Of a stretch of DNA of 64,000 bases, positions 55,603 to 64,000 are shown piece after piece; within the stretch, counting starts at the first letter, position 1, and the number at the start of each line of letters is the position of its first letter. The translations under genes were made by a program, and so were the position numbers. Under the pieces are notes generated by a model. The model was not told where the DNA came from, did no database searches, and saw only the letters and a program-made list of their open reading frames with translations. Source of the DNA: Symbiodinium natans (taxonomy: Eukaryota > Sar > Dinophyceae > Suessiales > Symbiodiniaceae); assembly GCA_905221605.1 (NCBI GenBank), contig CAJNDS010001680.1, positions 699,485 to 763,484 of the forward strand, given 5' to 3'.

Positions 55603-57216
55603 TTAAGACGAAGCATCAACATGATCATTGCCGTATTGCTTGGAACGTCGTTCTTGCTCTATGGCCAAGAATAAATGCAGACGCAGGGCAAAGCTCAATG
55701 CAATGCTTTGCCATTCCAGTGAGTTCCCGAACTCTGCTGGATGTGGCAAACCTTCAAGAACTCTGAGTCGGCAAGAATCGAGCTTGCAAAGTTCATGCAG
55801 AAAATGAAACAGGATAGTATTCTTGTCTTGTGCCAAGAATGCTATGATGTTTCGAGCCCTGTACATCACCTGCTCCCATTGGCGCTTGCCCACACGCAGT
55901 CTTTCCTGTGGATCAGGGAGCAAGTCGACAGCTGATGGCATGCGGTCAAACAACGCAGTGTTCTGCCTGAATATCTTGGCAACCACGCCCACGTGCTTCA
56001 AGTCAGACCATTCGGTCCAGGCATTTGTTTTGTAATAGGCGGCTGCGTTCACGTACGGCAAGTTCTGACTGCTGCCACCAACGAAGTCCATCAACTGACT
56101 TGGACAGTTAGGACACCTTCTCGCAGGTGAATGCTGCACGTGACCCTGGCATATCCAGGTCATGCATAAAGGACACACTGCCCAGCGGGGCCTGTTGAGA
56201 TTGTATTCTCTTCGACACATTGCACATTGAATCTGTGCATGCAGCTGAACCATAGAGGGCAAAGGTTTAAAAGTTGCAGCTGCGTGAGTTGTCGGAGAGG
56301 ATGCGGAAATCCACACAAACAGTTGGGCCAAGGGCGACACGCTGTCCTCGTGTCCATCCAACAGTCGAGCACGAGAAACTCCGACGTTGTCTATGGACAG
56401 TTCCAACATGCGCTGATGCCAGATCACACTAAATTTATGTGGACGATTCGGCTGAATTTCAGCACGTCGCCCAGCGTGTGGGACTGGAGGCTGGCTGTTC
56501 ATACTTGCGGAAACAGTACAGTTGTCCTGAAACACATTGTCAATGCGAAAGAAAGCGGCGGGTCTGATCACTCGCCATTGTCGGACGCCTATATACAAGC
56601 CCTTGATGTTCGCTGGCAGTGTGATTTCAAAGCTTGCGCAACCCATCAACGGCCCGTCTGACTGAAAGCTGAAGAAATTGCTGTTCGCTTGAAACTGAGG
56701 AACGTTTTCATAGTTCCACTCCAAAAGAAATCTTTCTGGAAAGTCGTGTAGCATAGCCAGTTGACGCAGACTGAAAGTTACCATTCCTGCCGCAGTATAT
56801 GCTCTTCTCATGGCACGCAGCTTCGCCGGATCGTCGAACTCTGGGACGTTCATGGAGATCGTTTTGTTGCGCCAGTACGTTACACTTCTCACAGCCATGA
56901 ACAAGTGCTTGCATGTCGCTGCAAGTGATCTCGAGTAGTCATAAGAGAAGAACATGCCTGGCAACATGCTGAGTATGTCGTCGTGGAAACTGCCTCCATG
57001 GTAATCTTCTTGTTGCTGAAACGAGCGCGATCTCCTCCATCGTGATGTCCTCAAGTTAGCCACTTGAAAAGCTTGTTGGCTTGTTTTTGACAAAGAATAA
57101 CCGTTAGAACATGTACACTCAAAGCTGCCTTGTTTGTGTAGCATCATTGACACTGGTCGTACACGCAAGCGACGCTGACACGCTGTTGCGCCGTGACCAC
57201 CTGCATGTGCATGCAA
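55603..57216 (-). CDS. F-box-like protein with a RING-like zinc cluster
   Basis: Open over 537 codons. The first codon is TTG, and the first ATG is at 57145-57147 (residue 24), so either that is the start or a 5' exon is missing. Residues about 76-118 (FHDDILSML... ATCKHLF... YWRN) resemble an F-box. Residues about 175-310 form a beta-rich region with a SPRY-like feel ('GLYIGVRQWRV', 'KFSVIWHQRMLELSIDN'). Residues 331-371 hold CxxC-x13-CxxC-x4-CxxH...CxxC, a RING/treble-clef-like zinc cluster. Such combinations usually belong to ubiquitin ligases. The C-terminus is helical. It lies 0.3 kb upstream of the giant gene on the same strand and may be cargo of the same element. Confidence 0.5.
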   Translation of the reverse strand: MHAHAGGHGATACQRRLRVRPVSMMLHKQGSFECTCSNGYSLSKTSQQAFQVANLRTSRWRRSRSFQQQEDYHGGSFHDDILSMLPGMFFSYDYSRSLAATCKHLFMAVRSVTYWRNKTISMNVPEFDDPAKLRAMRRAYTAAGMVTFSLRQLAMLHDFPERFLLEWNYENVPQFQANSNFFSFQSDGPLMGCASFEITLPANIKGLYIGVRQWRVIRPAAFFRIDNVFQDNCTVSASMNSQPPVPHAGRRAEIQPNRPHKFSVIWHQRMLELSIDNVGVSRARLLDGHEDSVSPLAQLFVWISASSPTTHAAATFKPLPSMVQLHAQIQCAMCRREYNLNRPRWAVCPLCMTWICQGHVQHSPARRCPNCPSQLMDFVGGSSQNLPYVNAAAYYKTNAWTEWSDLKHVGVVAKIFRQNTALFDRMPSAVDLLPDPQERLRVGKRQWEQVMYRARNIIAFLAQDKNTILFHFLHELCKLDSCRLRVLEGLPHPAEFGNSLEWQSIALSFALRLHLFLAIEQERRSKQYGNDHVDASS

Positions 57217-57417
57217 CCATATGTCTCACCGCAACTTGTATTTAAAACAACACTGTAGCGAACAACGACTTCAGTTTGATGTCGCGACGGATTCTACCTG
57301 CGTGAAGCTATGGAGGCACGCCTGCGTACGTTGAGCTTCTCAGTTTCCGGCGAAGAAGACGCAGCAGTCTCGTCGTCAAAGCACCTCGCAGCGGACACAG
57401 CATCGAGCACGGTATGT

Positions 57418-57798
57418 TTAACTTGCCTCTGAAGAGTCACACTGCCTTTGCCTGGTGGAGTAGATGTACTCCTTCAGCATGTTCCGGGCATCGTCCACAT
57501 TGTCCGACCAGAAAATCCATTTGAGCTCGGGGTAGTACAAAAAAACACCCGGAACCTGCCCGCGAAATCCCATCGTTTCCAGAAGTGGATGCTGCGAGAG
57601 AAGTTCGCGCTCAGTAAGGCAATTGGACTGCGCACGACTGTGGAACTCAAATTCCACACTCGCGCTATCCGCTCGTCTACGCACGACTGAATGCAAACCG
57701 TTTCGCGCCACGCTCATCTCCAGGTGTGCTGCCGAATCCATTGGAGTGAACCGCTTCGGGATCTTATAGTTCGGAACATCCATGACCTGACGTGACAC
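57418..57798 (-). CDS. C-terminal exon of an unrecognised gene
   Basis: Open frame starting at GTG, so probably an exon (VPNYKIPKRFTPMDSAAHL... ending CDSSEAS). Includes a FLYYPELKWIFW segment with an aromatic-rich, membrane-touching or core-strand look. It overlaps the 57764-58069 frame by 35 bases; excising a 19-base GT...AG segment (57787-57805) would fuse the two in phase. Confidence 0.4.
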   Translation of the reverse strand: MSRQVMDVPNYKIPKRFTPMDSAAHLEMSVARNGLHSVVRRRADSASVEFEFHSRAQSNCLTERELLSQHPLLETMGFRGQVPGVFLYYPELKWIFWSDNVDDARNMLKEYIYSTRQRQCDSSEAS

Positions 57799-58069
57799 AC
57801 GTTACATGCAAGATTTTATGGGCGCGTTCAGCGCCGCATAAGTTGCACTTGGCGGCTTTGCCTTCTTCGGTGGCGAGAAACTTTTTGTCGATGTCGCAGA
57901 TCTTGCATTGTCCTTCTTGCTGCAGCACGTGTCGAAGTAAATATACTGAATGACATGTTACAAATTGCGTTCGCAGCCTGCGTTGGTGACGTTGATTTAC
58001 ATCGAGAAGACTGTGCATGTTCCTGCAGATATCGAGCAGACGCCATTGAGCTTCGTCCAAGGTACACAT
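57764..58069 (-). CDS. Small zinc-cluster exon
   Basis: Open frame starting with a non-ATG codon (CTLDEAQWRLLDICRNMHSL...), with a CKIC-x17-CNLC pattern typical of a zinc ribbon or treble clef. Probably the exon before 57418-57798. No family is recognised. Parts of the N-terminal portion may be intron, since FVTCHSVYLLRHV reads less like the rest. Confidence 0.4.
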   Translation of the reverse strand: MCTLDEAQWRLLDICRNMHSLLDVNQRHQRRLRTQFVTCHSVYLLRHVLQQEGQCKICDIDKKFLATEEGKAAKCNLCGAERAHKILHVTCVTSGHGCSEL

Positions 58070-58373
58070 CTTATGGACAAGAAGATAACTATACAGAGAT
58101 CATGTTCCGACTGAGCATCAGAGACCTGATTGCTAGTCGCCGGTGTCGCAGACGAATCCTCAGAGAAATAGGCCTGCGATGCACAGAATGTTGCTGCGAG
58201 TACATGCTTTCAGTACAAAAAAAAGCGCTGCGAGTTCTGGCCTCCATAAAGCCGGGAATCTCGAAAACATCACGCAGAGTGTGCGGTCGCCTCACGTTTC
58301 CTTGTATCTCGCCGCCAGAGGAAATCAGGTCCCGATGAAGCATTTCCTTCATCCACCGCCTGATTCCAGCTGG

Positions 58374-58866
58374 TTAGAGTGTGGACACGGCCTGTTGTCT
58401 AGGCGTCGACTGAGGGACATCGAGCAGGTGCCGCAAGAGCATCTCGCAGACAAGCGACTCAAGACCCGAACCAGGCATGTCCTTCGCGTGATTGTCGACA
58501 GTTTCCACAGCGGCGAGTTCCTTCCAGAGAAAGAGTTTAAGCGTTACAACGAAGACAATGGTAAGGACAGCCTCCAGGCGGAAAACTGCGTCAGCGCTGC
58601 TGGGATTGACGTAAATTTTGCCAGAGATGGGACAACTCTCGCAGAACGCCTGATCATCACACTGCGATTCTTGTGAGCAGGACACAATCATTGAATTACT
58701 AGCCTCCAGCTCCTCGTCAAAGAAAGCAGGCTCCCACTCGTGTCGCCGCTTTCCGAAATTAATAGAAAGCTCATCGTCAAGCCAGCGAAGAGCTATGAAG
58801 TGCCCCTGCGTGCCGATAACGTACTCTCCAGGCTGAGTGATGATAGTCTTCTTCACGAGCACTAGT
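58374..58866 (-). CDS. Exon with a possible cysteine-protease His motif
   Basis: Open frame without ATG (ALVLVKKTIITQPGEYVIGTQGHFIALRWLDDEL...). The GHFIALRW segment, followed by a strand and Asp, resembles the His region of Josephin or other papain-like deubiquitinases. The matching Cys region is not visible. A hydrophobic stretch lies at about LTIVFVVTLKLFLW. A long + strand frame overlaps (58143-58676), but the - strand reading is favoured because flanking exons read on -. Confidence 0.35.
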
Positions 58867-58938
58867 GCCTTCCTTGGATTGTGGTTGTTTGCAGTGTTTT
58901 ACGATAACCGTTAGTTTTCAGTGGAGTTGCTGAAAAGG

Positions 58939-59062
58939 CTGCAGGATGGCGTTGCCATCAGCCATGGCCCACAGTGGACCGTCCCGACTGTACGTCGCTT
59001 TGATCCCATGGGCATGAAAGCAGTCCACCAAGCACACGTCCTCGAACTTCTCTTTGCCTGGG
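58939..59062 (-). CDS. Coding exon of an unrecognised gene
   Basis: Preceded by TATCGTTTACAG (acceptor) and open (PGKEKFEDVCLVDCFHAHGI...; then PLWAMADGNAILQ). Very protein-like. It probably joins 58374-58866, but the donor is unclear because no GT lies at the open edge; a GC donor is possible. With the downstream pieces this suggests one multi-exon - strand gene across 57.4-59.4 kb. Confidence 0.4.
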
Positions 59063-59544
59063 CTGTAAACGATATTTCTTAAAGTCAGTAGCTTGCAACG
59101 ATAATGATATAGTCAAGACTCGTGTGACGCGTCGCACCACAGTATCTGATCGAGAATACGCATGATGCGCTTACGGCAAGAGTTGCGCATGGAGAATCAG
59201 TACACCTCGCCGCCGTCGTCGAGGAATGTTTAGTCGGACGTGGAATGAATTTCTTCCTGGTTGTCAGGTGATGTTTTTCTTGTGGAGTCGACGCATGTAC
59301 GTCACGCAGTCCTCTCCGCGCAAAGCCTTTGTACCAAGCGTTGCGGGCCAGCGAAGTCCAGGATGGCATGTCCTGCTGCGACTGCGAATCTTCGGCATCT
59401 ACATGATGTTTTGTTTGTGACTACATAATGGCCTCTGATAAAACGACTTTCTTCGTGCTGCGCCAGCTTGTACAGATTGCCTTGGCCGGCTTGGCACCTA
59501 GCGAGCAGTTGTGGCAGATATTTTCATCGACTCGAGCGTCTTCT

Positions 59545-60190
59545 CGTCGCAGAACCCAATCTGAACTTCTGTGATTTTATTGGAATGTGTCAAGTATGCA
59601 GGATTCAAGCGTTAAATGTAAGTCTCGAAACATGTCCTTTGCTCCAGCAAACTGAAGATCTCCTCGTCGAGCTTGTCACCTAGCAAGCACTTGCGCCAAT
59701 CATTGAATTCGACTTGCTGTGTTTTGTAAGTCCAGAATCCAATCTGAACTTCTGTGATTTTATTATAATGTGTCAAGTATGCAGGATTCAAGCGCTAAAT
59801 GTAAGTCTCGAAACATGCCATTTGCTCCAGCAAACTGAAGATCTCCTCGTCGAGCTTGTCACCTAGCAAGCACTTGTGCCTATCACTGAATGCAGAATCC
59901 AATCTGAACTTTTTTTTATAATGTGTCAATTATGCAGGATTCAAGCGTTAAATGTAAGTCTCGAAACAAGTCCTTTGCTCCGGCAGATTGATGATCTCCT
60001 CGTCGAGCTTGTCACCTAGCAAGCACTTCTGCTAATCATTTAACTCGACTTCAGTGTCTTCTAAGTTTAGAATCCAATGTGAGCTTCTATGATTTTATTA
60101 AGACGTGTCAAGTATGCAATATTAAACCGTTAAATGTAAGTCTCGAAACATGTCCTTTGCTTCGGCAATCTGAAGATCTTGTCGTCGACA
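59545..60190. repeat. Four imperfect tandem repeats of about 160-185 bases
   Basis: Units begin CAGAA(C/T)CCAATCTGAACTTC at about 59550, 59733, 59893 and 60068 and contain AAGCGTTAAATGTAAGTCTCG and CTCCTCGTCGAGCTTGTCACC. Unit length and sequence vary. Each holds AAATGTAAGT, a good match to a splice donor. No open frame runs through. Confidence 0.75.
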
Positions 60191-60649
60191 TCGGAATTCT
60201 TCACAGCCTCAGACCTTCAGGCAAGAACTAGTACAATGAGGCAAGGCAACGATTATCACAAATGTAACTAGTAAGCTGTATTCAACAGACTGGCGTCCAT
60301 AACTTCCAGGTAGATGTGTTGTTGACTGTCTGCCTTGGACGAATGACATTGCACTAGGCTTTAACATGTGGAGCACGTGACGTAACGAGGTTCGCGCTCG
60401 ATGTGGATTAGCTTTTCGATGCCGGGGCTGCTGATCTGATCGGACCTGACGCAGCTGCAGTGATACACTAACAAAGATGATATCTTAAAGTCACACGTTC
60501 GCGATGAAATAACTATAGCAAAGTCACCTGAACAAGTGCCAGTGATAGATTGCCGCAATCCTCAGTTGTTTAAACAATCAACAGGTTACGTAGATACAGC
60601 GCGCGATCTCGCAATCGAGTGGATGACTCGACGTTGATGAGCCGCTGCG

Positions 60650-61180
60650 TCTGTACCGGGCAGTCGTCACAGGCCCTGCTCATGCATGGAATACTAAGTG
60701 CGCAGAAGTAAACACGTACTCACAGGCGAGTATACTAGGTCAACGACTCGTCAAACGAGCTGGCCGCAGAGTCAAGAATCTCGTGATTGGTCCTGGCACA
60801 CACTAACTCACACGACATCAACGACTATTGTATAGCCGGGCAGTCGTCACAGACACTGCTCTTGCATGGAATAGTAAGTGCGCAGAAGTAAACACGTGTC
60901 ACAAGCAAAGGCACAGCGAGTGTACTGGGTCAACGACTCGCTAAACGAGCTGGCCGCAGAGTCAAGAATCTCGTGATTGTCCTGGCACGCAATAACTCAC
61001 ACGACATTAACTACTATTGTATAGCGTAGTAACTTGTACGGCAGACGTACTCTCAAACAAATCTATAAGGAGCATGCTGAGTCCACAACTTGGCAGACGA
61101 GTTCGCCGTAGGATGAGGAATCTTGTGCTTAGTCCTGCGACGAACTAATTCGCACGACGCCAAAGACTATTATATAGCGC
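60650..61180. repeat. Three tandem repeats of about 185 bases
   Basis: Units start at CCGGGCAGTCGTCACAG (about 60656 and 60837) and include CAACGACTCG and GAGCTGGCCGCAGAGTCAAG. The third (from about 61023) is more diverged. Non-coding. Confidence 0.75.
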
Positions 61181-63032
61181 AGTGTCTTTGTACGAATGCT
61201 CCTCTTCAGGCGACCTGCTGGATCGATGTACCCTGACACAAGAACTCAAATAAAGCAGGAACGAATAACTAATCAAGTTCCACAGTAAGCATGAAGCATT
61301 TGCTTTGCTTCTTCGTCGTCTGCTTTTTTTGTTCCGACCTTAGGAATTCTAAAGATTTGTGATAAGCATGCGGAGCTTCTGATTACCAGGCACGATGAGT
61401 GGCTGGTCGTCAACGACTTTCGTAAGCACGAACCTGAGACAGCGGTTTGAAGTCAAAAATGTCTGGCATAATGCGCAAATTATCAGAGTGATCATACGAC
61501 TCTGCGACTCTAAGTGCACGTATGTAAGGGCTGCACTCCTTTAAAAACTGCTTGGGCGTGATCACGGCGTCGGACTTCCTCGATAGCTTTTTTTTGAACG
61601 CAATATCTAAGTGCTATGCCCGAGCGTTAAGAACGTCGAAGTGGCAAGGCCTATAGCACGCAGACTAGCTGAGCACTGAACACGTCGCTTCGCCAGCGAG
61701 GTACACGCACCATGCATCCTTGATGTCTTGAACATATATATATATATATATGTGGAAGACGCAAGTATATTGCCATTAAAATCTAAGCAACCGTTGCGGG
61801 ATGAAGTCTGGCCCAAGGACTCAGTCTTCAACCTCAATGCATAAAAGATTTATATTGATTGAATAGAGTACACAATTAATAGTCGTCGTAACCCTTCGTC
61901 ACCGTCATCCTCACAAAGCCATGGCATAGAAGACCAGCGCATGCTTGCCGACCTTGGTCTCAAGCTAATTGTGTACTACGAAAAGTGTTTACTCAATACT
62001 GACTATGTTTGCAATGCGTCCGCGAGGCAGGTGTTGTACGGAAAGTGCCGCCTCAGCTTTTTTATTTCGGCTTGAGGTGATAACGTCACGCATTCAATAA
62101 GCATCGTACGCATGCAGGGAACACATCCTCGCGCGATGGCCGCCGCCTCGTGTTAACAATATGCACAACATAGCGCGTGCGTGTGCGTGCCGAAAATGCG
62201 AACAAGTAGCTGAATGGAAGGTTGTTCTTTGGCACAAGCTGCTCGAGCTTTTAATGTTGCGGTCACGCAGCGATTCAAGTCATGCTCTGATATAGCTTTT
62301 CAGGAAGACATCTGACTCGGTAAATGTTATATCATATATGTGAGCATGCCACATGAAGGCTATGCAAGTGGCAGATACATAAGAAAACAAGACGCAGCGG
62401 ACAAAATAGCATGAATTTTACGTATGTCTTCAAATAAATCGAACGACGTGGGCTCTTTGAATTTTCTGGAGGCTTTCTGAAAAGCGTCAGAGGACCTTTT
62501 GGACTATAACACTTACATATGAGTTTGAAACATTAAAGTGAATATTGAATAAAACATGTGCTTAAAAATACACATTAAAAGTACACATGTATTGAATATC
62601 TCTCCAGATAGAGGCAAATGATCATATTGCTTTCGAATGAATATACGGTTCTGCGACGCAGGTACAATAGCTTTAACAAAGGTTGTGCTTTTATTGCAAT
62701 GCTGTATTTTCATGCAAGGCTTCGTCTAAGCAAGTACATGTGTTGTTTTCGCAAGAATAATTGTTACTGCGTTTAAATCTGTTGCATACTGAGTGTGTTA
62801 TGTGCTTGTTGTTAACTTTGCATTCGTGGTGCTTCCTAAACATAAACTGTTAAATTTATCTCACCAGAGCCACAATGAAGATGAAGCACTTCGTTCGTTG
62901 TCCTCGCACATCACGCAATGCAGTTGCCGATTCACTCACAAGCGTGGCTTCAGCAAATCCGCCAAAAACCTCAATGTGCTTCTAATTCTTACGCGAGTTG
63001 TGTACAACTACTTTCATGTTTTTTTTTTTCGT
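61181..63032. other. Stretch without a recognised gene
   Basis: A TA run lies at 61735-61752. The 62793-63107 frame (VLVVNFAFVVLPKH...) is open for 104 codons but starts within AT-rich sequence and ends in the tandem repeat, so it is probably chance. I see nothing else. Confidence 0.5.
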
Positions 63033-63940
63033 GAATCACATGTTGCAATTGGGGTTGCTCATAGCTGCAGTCTGAGTCACGCTCACCTCTCCTTCTCGAA
63101 CACGTAGCAGTTCTTGCCTGCTGAATCACACAGTAGGCGACGTGAGCTGTAGTTCACTGCGTGCTTTAATCTTCAGCTTGCGAGCGGCAGGAAGAGTGCA
63201 GACTCGCTTTTAGCTCATGAACAAGCTTCTAGGACTCGAGTCAGGCAGCCGACTGTCCTGAATCACATCCTGCAATTGGGGTTGCTCATAGCTGCAGTCT
63301 GAGTCACGCTCACCTCTCCTTCTCGAACACGTAGCAGTTCTTGCCTGTTCAATCACACAGTAGGCGACGTGAGCTGTAGTTCACTGCGTGCTTTAATCTT
63401 CAGCTTGCGAGCGGCAGGAAGAGTGCAGACTCGCTTTTAGCTCATGAACAAGCTTCTAGGACTCGAGTCAGGCAGCCGACTGTCCTGAATCACATCCTGC
63501 AATTGGGGTTGCTCATAGCTGCAGTCTGAGTCACGCTCACCTCTCCTTCTCGAACACGTAGCAGTTCTTGCCTGTTCAATCACACAGTAGGCGACGTGAG
63601 CTGTAGTTCACTGCGTGCTTTAATCTTCAGCTTGCGAGCGGCAGGAAGAGTGCAGACTCGCTTTTAGCTCATGAACAAGCTTCTAGGACTCGAGTCAGGC
63701 AGCCGACTGTCCTGAATCACATCCTGCAATTGGGGTTGCTCATAGCTGCAGTCTGAGTCACGCTCACCTCTCCTTCTCGAACACGTAGCAGTTCTTGCCT
63801 GTTCAATCACACAGTAGGCGACGTGAGCTGTAGTTCACTGCGTGCTTTAATCTTCAGCTTGCGAGCGGCAGGAAGAGTGCAGACTCGCTTTTAGCTCATG
63901 AACAAGCTTCTAGGACTCGAGTCAGGCAGCCGACTGTCCT
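63033..63940. repeat. Four tandem copies of a 227-base repeat
   Basis: Units start with GAATCACAT at 63033, 63260, 63487 and 63714, a strict 227-base period. Copies 2-4 are almost identical; copy 1 carries scattered changes (TTGCAATT preceded by ATG instead of ATCC; GCTGAATCACAC instead of GTTCAATCACAC). The array ends at about 63940, where the sequence changes to TTGGCTGGCACTT. Non-coding. It may be a satellite or a sub-terminal repeat of the neighbouring element. Confidence 0.9.
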
Positions 63941-64000
63941 TTGGCTGGCACTTTGCGCTGCCGCCACTCGCAGGTAGGCTTGTGGGTAGCCGTTGCCCTT

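Noticed and set aside
62793-63107. A 104-residue protein
   Set aside because: Runs from AT-rich sequence into the tandem repeat; no family or start context.
59545-63940. A CRISPR array
   Set aside because: Tandem units are 160-227 bases without short repeat/spacer alternation, and the sequence is eukaryotic.

Overview
The window looks like nuclear DNA of a dinoflagellate, most likely from the Symbiodinium-type group. Evidence: (1) plant/dinoflagellate-type telomere repeats (TTTAGGG/CCCTAAA) scattered inside the sequence in hundreds of units; (2) genes with a ubiquitin-like head followed by highly regular RCC1-like ('VVTWGRADSGGDSS') or FNIP-like ('LPSGLQTLTFG') arrays, which are abundant in Symbiodinium-type genomes; (3) a multi-exon sulfotransferase with very short exons; (4) splice junctions that only keep frame with non-GT donors. 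No bacterial operon structure, tRNA, rRNA or CRISPR array was seen.

Layout. 1-46.86 kb: a telomere-repeat-saturated domain. Supported genes here are all on the + strand: a ubiquitin-like/RCC1-like gene (4531-6033), two tandemly duplicated ubiquitin-like/FNIP-like genes (10111-12331 intact; 13428-15704 frameshifted), a 1.24-kb inserted open frame (30185-31384) flanked by an 18-bp direct repeat, and a sulfotransferase with about six exons (39213-41088). Between them lie dozens of 50-220 bp unique islands, many with an open, coding-like + strand frame. Most islands have CCCTAAA arrays on the left and TTTAGGG arrays on the right. The sulfotransferase exons show the same bracketing, so I read the islands as exons of long, intron-rich genes whose introns start in TTTAGGG and end in CCCTAAA. 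At least five families of short dispersed foldback repeats (70-250 bp) fill the rest.

46.86-64 kb: telomere-type repeats stop abruptly, AT content rises, and genes switch to the - strand (a convergent switch). This part carries a DDE-transposase-like gene (48321-49739) and, 74 bp upstream of it, a very large gene (49813-55280, about 1,792 aa in a two-exon model). Its product combines a PD-(D/E)XK nuclease, a superfamily-3/D5-type helicase with a Gln in place of the Walker A Lys, a polymerase module with TV-Pol (transposon-virophage polymerase) style motifs, a papain-like cysteine-protease-like module and a C2H2 finger. Next come an F-box-like/zinc-cluster protein (55603-57216) and a fragmented multi-exon - strand gene (57418-59062). 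Tandem repeats of about 160-230 bp fill 59.5-64 kb.

The right-hand block is the best candidate for an undescribed system: a large, possibly self-replicating transposon or virophage-related element. The left-hand block is the best candidate for an undescribed genome process: introns built from telomere repeats, with paralogue evidence of recent gain.
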